Positions 52,491-62,673 of a DNA stretch of 64,000 bases are shown here, one piece after another. Each line of letters begins with the position of its first letter. Positions within the stretch are counted from its first letter, which is position 1. Position numbers and translations under genes: made by a program. The notes beneath the pieces were generated by a model. The model made no database searches. It was not told the origin of the DNA and was given only the letters and a program-made list of their open reading frames with translations. This DNA is from Dendrosporobacter quercicolus. Lineage in GTDB: Bacteria > Bacillota > Negativicutes > DSM-1736 > Dendrosporobacteraceae. Where the stretch lies: NCBI RefSeq assembly GCF_900104455.1, contig NZ_FNHB01000006.1:1-64000 (forward strand), written 5' to 3'.

Positions 52491-53393
52491 ATTATTATTA
52501 AGTTCCGACAGATTCAGTTGCAGGATAAACCCGTCTTTGACGAGTTTTTCCGTCAACAATATTACGAAAACGCCCATTTCAATTTTACCAATCTGTTTAT
52601 GTGGCGAAATGCCTATCAAATAGAGTGGGCTATTGAAGAAGACTTTTTATATGCCCGGGCCGCCTGGGGCGACCAGAAATATGTTTTGCAGCCGTTCGGA
52701 CCGCAGCAGCAATTGGGGAAGGCGATGGGAAAATGGCTGGAATATTTTCGGAAACTTGATTTTCCGCTTGTCATGAGCGGGGTGGAAGCCGGGCCGGCCG
52801 CAATCATTGAGCAAATGATGCCCGGCAAGTTTATCATCAGCAGTGACCGGGATAATTATGACTATGTTTACCGGGTGCAGGACTTAATTGATTTAAAAGG
52901 GCGCAGCTATCATTCTAAGAAAAATCATGTAAACAGCTTTCGCAAAAACTACAGCAATTATCAATATTTGCCGCTGACGCAGGAGTTAATTCCGCAATGT
53001 ATTGATAATATTATCGAATGGTGTAGAAAACACGGCTGTTATAAAGACCCGATGCTATTGGCCGAAAAAAATGCAATTATTGAAATTCTGAACAATTTTG
53101 AACTGCTGCAGCTTACCGGCGGGATCATTGTCATTGACGGTAAGGTCGAGGCCTTTAGTTTCGGAGAACAGCTCAATACGGACACTGCCGTAATTCATGT
53201 TGAAAAAGCCAATCCGGAGATTAAGGGAGCATATGCCGCCATTAATCAGGAGTTTTGTAAAAACAGCTGGAGCCATCTGGCGTATATCAACCGGGAAGAG
53301 GATATGGGCATTCCCGGTTTGAGAAAAGCCAAACAAAGTTATCATCCTGTTAAAATGGTGGAGAAATATATCATTACCCAAAAAGGCAAATAG
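52491..53393 (+). CDS. DUF2156 domain protein, probable AUU start
   Basis: About 300 residues with the DUF2156 (LPG-synthase-like GNAT) fold. Conserved blocks include FNFTNLFMWRNAYQIEW near residue 30, YHSKKNHVNSFRKNY near 143 and KAYAAINQEF-like core near 255. Related domains in MprF transfer lysine to phosphatidylglycerol, while stand-alone DUF2156 proteins are uncharacterised. The first in-frame GTG (52467) lies at the transcription start and lacks a site. A strong gggaggg is followed 0-6 nt later by three ATT codons; homologous starts in the family begin at the residues Ile-Lys-Phe, matching ATT 52497 or 52491. I give 52491. Confidence 0.78.
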   Translation: MIIKFRQIQLQDKPVFDEFFRQQYYENAHFNFTNLFMWRNAYQIEWAIEEDFLYARAAWGDQKYVLQPFGPQQQLGKAMGKWLEYFRKLDFPLVMSGVEAGPAAIIEQMMPGKFIISSDRDNYDYVYRVQDLIDLKGRSYHSKKNHVNSFRKNYSNYQYLPLTQELIPQCIDNIIEWCRKHGCYKDPMLLAEKNAIIEILNNFELLQLTGGIIVIDGKVEAFSFGEQLNTDTAVIHVEKANPEIKGAYAAINQEFCKNSWSHLAYINREEDMGIPGLRKAKQSYHPVKMVEKYIITQKGK

Positions 53394-53415
53394 TAACCAA
53401 TACACCGCATGGAAT

Positions 53416-53460
53416 AACCTGTGCAATGCTCGTTACGGCAAAAAGAGCATTGCACAGGTT
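53416..53460. terminator. Terminator with 16-bp arms
   Basis: Perfect arms aacctgtgcaatgctc and its complement around gttacggcaaaaa, followed by tgttt. Confidence 0.88.
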
Positions 53461-53636
53461 TGTTTGATTTATAGGCGCAATAGGGTGAATTTTTTAAATT
53501 AATATTTTAACTTACTTTTTTAAAAAGGATTTCAGACTTTTGGGGTAAAATACTTTTATCAGTACTATGTAAGATAAATGCTGCAACCGTTGTAAGGTGA
53601 GTTTTGTATATAAAATGACATAAAGGAGAGCTTTAA

Positions 53637-54911
53637 ATGGCTGACATTAAAATTCCCTACGGCAAAGGTCATCTGATCGCTGCTATTCCGGACAGTAAGC
53701 TGGAAGGAGTGCTGGAATCCAAATCACATCACTATCACCCTGAGGCCGGCGAGCGTGAGCTGGTACAGCAAGCCCTGGAAAACCCAATTGGTTCGGCCCG
53801 GCTGAGAGATTTGGCAAAAGATAAAAGCAAAATAGTGATTATTGCCAGTGACCACACCAGGCCGGTTCCCAGTAAAATTATGGCGCCCGTAATGCTGGCC
53901 GAAATCCGGGCCGGCAATCCGCACGCGGATATCACCTTTTTAATTGCGACCGGGTTTCACCGCTTAACAACCAAAGAAGAATTGATCAGCAAATTTGGTG
54001 AGGAAATTGTTGCCAATGAAAAAATAGTTGTTCATAATGCGTTTGATCCTGATATTATGGTCAACATTGGGAAATTACCTTCAGGCGGGGATATTGTTAT
54101 TAATAAGCTGGCTGTAGAGGCCGATTTGTTAATTTCGGAAGGCTTTATTGAACCTCACTTTTTTGCCGGCTTCTCTGGTGGACGAAAGAGCGTACTGCCT
54201 GGAGTTGTAAGTAAAGTAACTGTGCTGGCCAATCACAACTCCCGGTTTATCGTTCATGAAAACGCCAGAACCGGGATTCTGGAAGGCAATCCGATTCATA
54301 TTGATATGCTGTATGCGGCAAAAACAGCCAAGCTGGCCTTTATTGTCAATGTGATTATTGATGCTGACAAAAAAATTATCAAAGCCTATGCCGGTGATGT
54401 TGAACAGGCTCATCTGGCCGGAACCGGGTTTGCCGGGGAATTGGCCCGGGTGAGCGCTAAACCGGCGGATATCGTCATTACTTCTAATGGGGGCTATCCG
54501 CTGGATCAGAATATTTATCAGGCCGTAAAAGGAATGACCGCCGCTGAGGCAAGCTGCAAGCCGGGCGGCGTCATTATCATCTGTGCGGCGTGTAATGACG
54601 GGCATGGCGGCGAGGCCTTCTATCGCTGGTTTACTGAGGCCAAAGATGCCCAGGCGGTCATGGATAAAATTATGGCGATTGAACCCGAAAACACCATTGC
54701 CGATCAATGGGAGGCTCAAATTTTGGCGCGGGTACTGCTTAAACATACGGTAATTATGGTATCGGATGAGTGCGATCCCAAGCTGATTACCGATATGAAG
54801 ATGAAAGTGGCCAAAACCCTGCCTGAAGCCATCGCCCTGGCCGAGCACATCGCCGGAGCGGATGCCCGCTATACTGTTATACCGGACGGGGTTTCGGTCA
54901 TTGTACGGTAA
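53637..54911 (+). CDS. larA: LarA-type nickel-dependent racemase
   Basis: A 424-residue LarA-family enzyme using the nickel pincer cofactor. ASDHTRPVPSKIMAPVML near residue 70 has the catalytic His, ISEGFIEPHFFAGFSGGRKS near 160-179 holds the second His and the cofactor-bound Lys. Other members racemise or epimerise malate, phenyllactate or sugars, so lactate is only the best guess. Start ATG follows aaggag. No larB, larC or larE cofactor gene is nearby, so the cofactor must be made elsewhere. Confidence 0.93.
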   Translation: MADIKIPYGKGHLIAAIPDSKLEGVLESKSHHYHPEAGERELVQQALENPIGSARLRDLAKDKSKIVIIASDHTRPVPSKIMAPVMLAEIRAGNPHADITFLIATGFHRLTTKEELISKFGEEIVANEKIVVHNAFDPDIMVNIGKLPSGGDIVINKLAVEADLLISEGFIEPHFFAGFSGGRKSVLPGVVSKVTVLANHNSRFIVHENARTGILEGNPIHIDMLYAAKTAKLAFIVNVIIDADKKIIKAYAGDVEQAHLAGTGFAGELARVSAKPADIVITSNGGYPLDQNIYQAVKGMTAAEASCKPGGVIIICAACNDGHGGEAFYRWFTEAKDAQAVMDKIMAIEPENTIADQWEAQILARVLLKHTVIMVSDECDPKLITDMKMKVAKTLPEAIALAEHIAGADARYTVIPDGVSVIVR

Positions 54912-55088
54912 GCTTCCTGCCCTTTGGCGGCGGAGTTTTCTGATTTAAAATGGGATTGCTTAATCCACCATAAGGCTGCTCAGTGTAATTCTGCGGAATT
55001 TGCTGAAGCAGTCTTTTTTCAGCAGTTCATGCACTGGCCCTGTATAAAAACCAATTTAATCACCATAATAATACCGAGGTGGGAGTGT

Positions 55089-56108
55089 ATGCTAAAGAAT
55101 AAAAATGTTAATTATGCAATTATCGCGGTGATCCTTGTCCTAGCCGTTGCGGGAGCTTATGCCTTATTACGGCCTCCTGCCCCCAAGCCCGCGCCGCCGG
55201 CGCCGATGGAGCAGGCTCCGCAGACGCCGGGTAAAACGGTGGAACCAATCCCGGGCGTGCCGCAGTTTGACGTCGGAAAATATAAAGCAGAGCCAACCGT
55301 TACAGTGTGGCGGGCCGATAAAGGAACCATTGAAAGCATGTCGATGGAAAAATATATTGAGGGAGTAATCGCTCAGGAAATGCAGCCGGAGTGGCCGGTC
55401 GAGGCACTGGCAGCACAGGCGATAGCTTCACGGACTTTGACCGTTAATGCCATTGAGGCGGGAACAATCAGGCGGCTGCATAACGCTGACGTCAGTACAG
55501 CAAAAGAAGAATTGCAGGCCTTTGCCCCGGAGAAAGTCAATGATAATGTCCGGGAAGCAGTCCGGCGCACCAGAGGACAAATCCTGCTTTATGGCGGTGG
55601 TTTGGTAAATGCAATTTATAGTTCGTGTAATGGTCAGATTGCCGCTACCAAAGAGGAGAGCTTTCCCAAAGAGATTCCTCACCCGGCGCCATATTTTCAA
55701 CCGGTAAAGGATAACTGTTTCGCCTATGCGCCTGATAATATCAAATCCTGGACGGTCAAAATTCCCGGGACTGAAGTAGCGGCGGCGGTTGGCTACAATG
55801 GCCGGCCCGGCGATATAAAAATCCTGGAAAAGGGTCCTTCCGGCCGGATTCTTTATATTGGCGCCGGCAGCCAGAAGGTCTATGGAGCTGAGTTCCGCAA
55901 AGCGGTTGGCTTTGACCGCTTAAAATCAACCTTGATTACCGACATGATTTATGACGGCAAAGACTTTACGTTTAAAGGCCTGGGGTGGGGCAATGGCGTA
56001 GGGCTGTGCCAATGGGGCGCTTATACTTTTGCCAAGCAGGGGAAAGATTTTCAGGAAATATTGACGCATTACTATACAGATGCCGAAGTTGTTAAGCTAT
56101 ATCAATAA
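55089..56108 (+). CDS. SpoIID/LytB domain protein
   Basis: A 339-residue exported protein. One N-terminal helix (YAIIAVILVLAVAGAYALL) is followed by a Pro-rich linker (PAPKPAPPAPMEQ), then the SpoIID domain: VIAQEMQPEWPVEALAAQA near 95 and GLGWGNGVGLCQWGAYTFAK near 305. SpoIID proteins cleave peptidoglycan stripped of stem peptides during sporulation engulfment or act in vegetative wall remodelling. ATG 55089 has gaggtggg upstream. The Pro-rich linker suggests it spans part of the wall. Confidence 0.9.
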   Translation: MLKNKNVNYAIIAVILVLAVAGAYALLRPPAPKPAPPAPMEQAPQTPGKTVEPIPGVPQFDVGKYKAEPTVTVWRADKGTIESMSMEKYIEGVIAQEMQPEWPVEALAAQAIASRTLTVNAIEAGTIRRLHNADVSTAKEELQAFAPEKVNDNVREAVRRTRGQILLYGGGLVNAIYSSCNGQIAATKEESFPKEIPHPAPYFQPVKDNCFAYAPDNIKSWTVKIPGTEVAAAVGYNGRPGDIKILEKGPSGRILYIGAGSQKVYGAEFRKAVGFDRLKSTLITDMIYDGKDFTFKGLGWGNGVGLCQWGAYTFAKQGKDFQEILTHYYTDAEVVKLYQ

Positions 56109-56180
56109 AAAATGCCAATACTGTTTTCAGGCAAAGCATTCAGTAATGAATGCTTTGCTAGTTGCCAGGAAGGAGCGCTT

Positions 56181-56681
56181 ATGCCGCATACTGTACCGCC
56201 GGTATATCCGCCGCGCCAGTATTTATATAGAATGCAGGTTAATCCGAATGAGCATCAGCTCTGCCAGGTTGTGATCAATAATAGCAGTCAGCTGACTGAA
56301 ATCCGCAATACACCGTTCCGGAAAAGTGTTGAGGCGGAAAAGGTCATTGTAAATGATATGCGCCGGCTGGGGTTTATGCATTCAGTTACCAATCGTCAGT
56401 GTGAAGCGTTATTTAGACGCGGTTTGAATTTTGAAGTTGATTTTTTTCACCAGGATTTGCAAATCGCCGTAGAAGTGGAAAAGGGTGAAATTAATAATAT
56501 CTGGAAGAATATTTGTAAGTTTGCCGAATCGTCGGTAATCAGGCATGGCGTTCTGTTAGTGCCGGTCGTACGGCAGGGACAGCAAAGCAGCAGTGAATTT
56601 TATAATAATACCGTCAAACGCCTCAGTAAAATCGAACGGATATTCAGTTATATTGACAGTCTGCTGATCATTGGCTACTAA
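56181..56681 (+). CDS. Possible PD-(D/E)XK nuclease-fold protein
   Basis: A 166-residue soluble protein, not assigned to a named family. LNFEVDFFHQDLQIAVEVEK near residue 87 fits the PD-(D/E)XK layout: an acidic residue and a D, then a strand with E-x-E-K. A following helix (IWKNICKFAESSVIRHGVLL) is also typical; BglII-like restriction enzymes share this order. No methyltransferase or other defence gene is adjacent. ATG 56181 has aaggag upstream. A repair or restriction-related role is possible but not shown. Confidence 0.5.
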   Translation: MPHTVPPVYPPRQYLYRMQVNPNEHQLCQVVINNSSQLTEIRNTPFRKSVEAEKVIVNDMRRLGFMHSVTNRQCEALFRRGLNFEVDFFHQDLQIAVEVEKGEINNIWKNICKFAESSVIRHGVLLVPVVRQGQQSSSEFYNNTVKRLSKIERIFSYIDSLLIIGY

Positions 56682-56802
56682 GGAATAACCGGCAAGATTT
56701 GCCTGTCTGGTGCATAGTTTAGCAGTGGAGAGGCAGTTTTTTAAAACACCTCATCCATATAACCGGCGTGCCGCAAAACGTTTTTTCATAAAAGCCTAAA
56801 AC

Positions 56803-56870
56803 GGCGCGCCTAAACACACGGAGCAGGTTCTTGTTTGCACACAAGAACCTGCTCCGTGTGTTCAGGCGTG
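56803..56870. repeat. Long palindrome
   Basis: Two 22-bp perfect arms (56813-56834 and 56841-56862) around ttgcac; pairing extends outward with two mismatches to about 32 bp. No T run follows, so it is not a clear terminator. The rest of 56682-57056 shows no gene. Confidence 0.7.
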
Positions 56871-57056
56871 TAACCAAAGCCGGCTTTCGGCTGCTGACGG
56901 GTTGCCGTCTTACGTTTGCTTGCGCGCGTTGCGTGCTGCGTCTGCCCCTGCGGTTTACTTTCCGGTCCGGGCAGTAAAATTCAGATCAGGGCAGGACTTT
57001 GGCGGGATATGTCGAAGCAAATTACAAAAGAATAGGGTTAAAGTGAGGGGACGGGT

Positions 57057-57923
57057 ATGGCTGAATATACGATTAGCCCCAATTTAGCAGCGGAAATTGT
57101 AAAGTTTGTTGCCGGTAAAACCGGTTATCCAATGATTATTTGCGATGATTCCGGTACAGTGATTGCGGATACGGTAGGCGGAACCAGGCTTGGAGCCGTA
57201 CATAGCGGAGCACGGAAGATCCTGCAGGGACTGACGGATGAGTATGCGGTTTCCGCTGAAGAAGCGCTGCAAAACCCTCAGGTCCGGGAAGGCTACAGCT
57301 GTGTTATCGTCATTGACGGAGCGCGGGTTGGCACGTTTGGTATCACCGGCTCGGTCGAGGTCGTCAAGCCGCTCACGCAGTTAGCGGCAACCATTGTTGG
57401 CTACCGGATCAAAGAAGATATGCAAAAGCAGGCGGTAGCCAGAGTCGTGGAGCTGGTATCGGAGAATGTCCGGCAGGCTGCCGCGGCTGTACAGGAAATA
57501 TCAGCCTCGTCCGAGGAACTTGCGTCAACTACGGATGATGTAGTTACCGTATCTAACGAATCGGCGCAAAAGGTTAAGGACACCGGTAAAATTCTGGATA
57601 TGAGCCGGGGCATTGCCACACAGACAAAATTACTTAGCCTTAATGCGTCAATTGAGGCGGCCAGGGCGGGCAGCCATGGCCGGGGCTTTGCGGTTGTGGC
57701 TCAGGAAATGCAGAAACTGGCGCAAAACAGTGCTGATGCAACCGAAAAAATCAATGTTATTTTACAGGAAATTCAAACTGCGATTCAAAAGGTCATTGAT
57801 GGGATCAATCAGTCCGCCCGGATTACCAATGACCAGGCCAGAGCAATGCAGGATATTCTTGGCAGGGTGGACTCAGTGCAGTCTTCGACTGCGGAGCTTG
57901 TGAGTATGTTTAATAAAAAATAG
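57057..57923 (+). CDS. Soluble chemoreceptor with diacid-recognition domain
   Basis: A 288-residue cytoplasmic MCP-like protein. The N-terminal 110 residues match the sugar-diacid recognition (CdaR N-terminal) domain: LAAEIVKFVAGKTGYPMIIC and FGITGSVEVVKPLTQLAAT. The C-terminal half is a short MCP signalling hairpin with tip TQTKLLSLNASIEAARAGSH near 187. No transmembrane segment or HAMP is present. It may report intracellular dicarboxylic sugars or acids to the chemotaxis kinase, or act in another CheA-like pathway. ATG follows gaggggacggg. Confidence 0.87.
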   Translation: MAEYTISPNLAAEIVKFVAGKTGYPMIICDDSGTVIADTVGGTRLGAVHSGARKILQGLTDEYAVSAEEALQNPQVREGYSCVIVIDGARVGTFGITGSVEVVKPLTQLAATIVGYRIKEDMQKQAVARVVELVSENVRQAAAAVQEISASSEELASTTDDVVTVSNESAQKVKDTGKILDMSRGIATQTKLLSLNASIEAARAGSHGRGFAVVAQEMQKLAQNSADATEKINVILQEIQTAIQKVIDGINQSARITNDQARAMQDILGRVDSVQSSTAELVSMFNKK

Positions 57924-58021
57924 GATATTTTCGTCTGATCAATACCAAATTAAACTGAATTTTTCCCTTATTTTCCGCATAAAATATCAGTGGAGAGCTG
58001 GATAACAGTTTTTCCTTAAGA

Positions 58022-58068
58022 GGCGCCGTTTGTCCGGAACGCACGGACAGCGGCGCTACGGCTTTTTA
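58022..58068 (+). terminator. Probable terminator
   Basis: Stems gcgccg/cggcgc and tgtccg/cggaca around gaacgca, followed by a short T run. It would end the soluble chemoreceptor gene. Confidence 0.5.
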
Positions 58069-58175
58069 TTACCGGGAAAATATTACCAGAGGCGGCGGCT
58101 TAAGTTTCAGTTTAGATAGTTGGCAATGCTTAAGCATTACGCTATAATATATTCATGTTGCAGAGGAGATTCCCA

Positions 58176-58619
58176 ATGAATAAAGTTATAGTTTCGGTGG
58201 TGGGCGTCCAAACAGATGTTTATGGCGAAGAGAATCGCATTGAATTGGTTACGGTAGGGCGGCGGCAGCTTAAGAACGGCATCAATTATATCACGTATCA
58301 TGACAGCCAGTCCTACGGAATGGACGGAACAGATACGCTCTTAAAGGTTGGCGGCGATTGTGTAACCCTGGTTCGCAAGGGCCGGGTGGAGCATACGCAG
58401 AAATTTAAGCGGCGGGAAACCAATTCCAGTTTGTACCGCACACCTTATGGCGATATGACTTTGACGATTCTAACAAACAATTTAGATATATGTTTTGGCG
58501 CGGTCTCAGGTACGATTGATATTAGTTACGATCTGATGGTAGATGGTCAGTGGCAGAGCGCCAATCATCTGTATATTAAAGTGTGCGCCGATAACAATGT
58601 TTGCAGAGCCATTAATTGA
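58176..58619 (+). CDS. DUF1934 domain protein (YwiB-like)
   Basis: A 147-residue lipocalin-like DUF1934 protein. ELVTVGRRQLKNGINYITYH near residue 23 and GDMTLTILTNNLDICFG near 93 are family blocks. The B. subtilis homologue YwiB is likewise encoded just before argS. Function unknown. ATG 58176 has agaggag upstream. It lies 29 bp before the argS start, so the two are probably cotranscribed. Confidence 0.88.
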   Translation: MNKVIVSVVGVQTDVYGEENRIELVTVGRRQLKNGINYITYHDSQSYGMDGTDTLLKVGGDCVTLVRKGRVEHTQKFKRRETNSSLYRTPYGDMTLTILTNNLDICFGAVSGTIDISYDLMVDGQWQSANHLYIKVCADNNVCRAIN

Positions 58620-58648
58620 CAAAAAGATGCAACCAGGAGGAACGTATT

Positions 58649-60310
58649 TTGGATATTAAGGAATTATTACATAACGCTGTCATGAAAGCCGCGCGGCAGG
58701 CTATTGCTGACGGGGCTTTTAGTGCTGATGAACTGCCGGAAATAGTATTGGAAGTACCGCCTCAGAAGGAATTCGGTGATTATGCCACCAATTTCGCCTT
58801 GCAGGCTGCGCGGGCTGCCCGTACCAAACCGCGGGCAATTGCCGACGCTATTGTACTGAGGCTGCATGAGAGCTGGCTTGACAAAGCGGAGATTGCCGGA
58901 CCTGGTTTTATCAATTTTTATTTGAAAGCAGACTGGTTGTATCAGTCCCTGGCTGCGATTTTAGCTGACGGCAGAGAGTATGGCAATACAACAGCCGGGG
59001 CAGGCAAGCGAGTTCAGATTGAGTTTGTCAGCGCTAATCCTACCGGTCCGCTGCATGTCGGACACGGGCGGGGCGCCGCTGTCGGAAGCGCCCTGGCCAA
59101 CTTGCTGAAAGCGGCCGGTTATGAGGTTGAGCGGGAGTATTATATCAACGACGCCGGCAATCAAATTGATCATCTGGCAGCGTCAGTCAATGCCCGCTAT
59201 TTAGCGTTATTGGGTCAGCCTGCCGAATTTCCGGCAGATGGCTATCATGGCCGGGATATCATTGATACAGCGCAGCGCATTATTGATCATGAGGGCGATA
59301 TATATCTAAAAATGTCCGCCGACGAGCGCCTGGCGGCATTTAAAGAATTGGCGCTGAAGGAAAAACTGGCAGCTCTTAAAGAAGATTTGCAGGCGTTTAA
59401 TGTAGAATTTGATGCATGGTTCAGTGAACGCACTTTACACCAAAGCGGCGCGATCAGTGAAACCTGCCAGTTGTTAAAGGATAATGGCAGCATCTATGAA
59501 CAGGATGGGGCATTATGGCTGAAATCAACTGCCTATGGCGATGATAAGGACCGGGTGGTAATCCGGGAAAATGGCGTTCCAACCTATCTGGCTGCAGATA
59601 TTGCCTATCATCGCAATAAAGCCGAACGGGGCTTTGGATCGCTGATTAATATTTGGGGCGCTGATCATCATGGCTATATTTGCCGGGTCAAGGCTGCGCT
59701 GGCGGCATTGGGATATGACGCCGCCATGCTGGAGGTTCTGGTACTGCAAATGGTAAGCCTGTACCGGGACGGAGAGCTGGTCAAAATGTCTAAACGGACC
59801 GGGCAAAGCGTAACGCTTACTGAACTTATCGAAGAGGTTGGCTGTGATGCCGCCAGATTTTTCTTTATTATGCGTTCCATTGACAGCCAGCTTGATTTTG
59901 ATCTGGATTTAGCCAAAGCCCGCTCCAATGAAAACCCGGTGTACTACATCCAGTATGCTCATGCCCGGATTGCCAGCATATTCCGTCAGGCTGACGAGGC
60001 CGGGATCGACCGGCGGTGGTCCGGCTGTGACTTTCGTGTTTTAGCGGCCCCGCCTGAAATTGATCTGATAAAAAAAATGGGAGAATATCCGGACGAAATA
60101 TCCTATGCGGCGCTGGAGCGGGCGCCGCACCGGGTGGCTCGCTATGTTTACGAGCTGGCCGGCTTATTCCATGCTTTTTACAATCAGTGCCGGATTGTCG
60201 GCGTCGAGCCTGAACTGGCTGTTGCCAGGCTGGCTTTGGTTACGGCAGTTCAAAATACCATCCGGCATGCCTTGACCATTCTGGGCATTACGGCGCCGGA
60301 AAAGATGTAG
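58649..60310 (+). CDS. argS: Arginyl-tRNA synthetase
   Basis: A 553-residue class I synthetase. The N-terminal ArgRS domain leads; ANPTGPLHVGHGRGA (HIGH type, HVGH) is near residue 128, GELVKMSKRTGQSVTLTELI (KMSKS type) near 377, and the C-terminal DALR anticodon-binding domain is complete. Start is TTG 58649 with aggagg 8 nt upstream; an ATG-type start further upstream is not available. It precedes rpoE and pyrG, a conserved Firmicutes order. Confidence 0.96.
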   Translation: MDIKELLHNAVMKAARQAIADGAFSADELPEIVLEVPPQKEFGDYATNFALQAARAARTKPRAIADAIVLRLHESWLDKAEIAGPGFINFYLKADWLYQSLAAILADGREYGNTTAGAGKRVQIEFVSANPTGPLHVGHGRGAAVGSALANLLKAAGYEVEREYYINDAGNQIDHLAASVNARYLALLGQPAEFPADGYHGRDIIDTAQRIIDHEGDIYLKMSADERLAAFKELALKEKLAALKEDLQAFNVEFDAWFSERTLHQSGAISETCQLLKDNGSIYEQDGALWLKSTAYGDDKDRVVIRENGVPTYLAADIAYHRNKAERGFGSLINIWGADHHGYICRVKAALAALGYDAAMLEVLVLQMVSLYRDGELVKMSKRTGQSVTLTELIEEVGCDAARFFFIMRSIDSQLDFDLDLAKARSNENPVYYIQYAHARIASIFRQADEAGIDRRWSGCDFRVLAAPPEIDLIKKMGEYPDEISYAALERAPHRVARYVYELAGLFHAFYNQCRIVGVEPELAVARLALVTAVQNTIRHALTILGITAPEKM

Positions 60311-60440
60311 CCGGAAAAGGTGAATTTGCCCGTATGGTGAATATTACCAGTAGAATAGAGTGAAGCTTATCCGTTTTTATCGTTTTTGCTGCGTTGGCGG
60401 CATAACTGGATGAGCATTATTTAGTATCACGGAGGGGATA

Positions 60441-60806
60441 ATGATGTCAGATATCAAGCAAACTGCGGAAGTGGATATAGCCTATCAAATTTTGAAGGAA
60501 TCCGGTGAAGCCATATATTTTCGCGAACTGATCAATCAGGTTTTAGCAATAAAGGCCAGACCCGTTCATTCAGCTGCTCACGCCATTTCCGAAATTCATA
60601 CCCAAATTAATATGGACAGCCGGTTTTCTCATCTGGGGAAGGGCATGTGGGGGCTGGCGGACTGGTCGCCGCAAAGCAGCCGCCGGGCCAGTGGCGAGGA
60701 TTCTACAACAACTGACGTGCCGACAACCAAGCGGCGGGAACGGCTCTTAGAAGAAATTCAGCAGGATTATGTCGCGGCGGCAAGTGAAACAGGCGAGGCT
60801 GAATAA
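60441..60806 (+). CDS. rpoE: RNA polymerase delta subunit
   Basis: A 121-residue delta factor. The N-terminal HARE-HTH domain (residues 7-80, EAIYFRELINQVLAIKARPV and HLGKGMWGLADWSP) is followed by a short acidic tail (residues 85-121), shorter than the acidic tail of B. subtilis RpoE. Delta speeds RNA polymerase recycling and sensitises promoters to initiating nucleotide levels. ATG follows ggagggg. Confidence 0.9.
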   Translation: MMSDIKQTAEVDIAYQILKESGEAIYFRELINQVLAIKARPVHSAAHAISEIHTQINMDSRFSHLGKGMWGLADWSPQSSRRASGEDSTTTDVPTTKRRERLLEEIQQDYVAAASETGEAE

Positions 60807-60809
60807 TCC

Positions 60810-60839
60810 TTGACATTACCCGGTAAAAAGGGATACAAT
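60810..60839 (+). promoter_or_regulatory. pyrG promoter
   Basis: ttgaca and tacaat at 18-nt spacing, just after rpoE. The predicted start region does not show the GGGC start used for CTP-sensitive slippage in B. subtilis pyrG, and no leader terminator is obvious, so that control may be absent. Confidence 0.65.
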
Positions 60840-60920
60840 TATTGGCGTATTTTTGAGATGAAATACTGAACAACCGGCAGTTGCAAAAAAAGTCAGTCAG
60901 CCTGCTGGTTAGTACGGTAA

Positions 60921-62549
<1,629 letters not shown>

Positions 62550-62557
62550 TATTTATT

Positions 62558-62586
62558 ACTGTTGGACAATCCAACAGTTTTCTTTT
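62558..62586 (+). terminator. pyrG terminator
   Basis: Stem actgttgga/tccaacagt with a 3-nt loop, followed by a T-rich run. Confidence 0.88.
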
Positions 62587-62673
62587 TAAATCCATCGATC
62601 TTGCAATGAATTTTGAGTAGTTTTATTGCTCTGGCGGGGCAAAATATAGCTACAAATAAAAAGGAGGTTGTAT

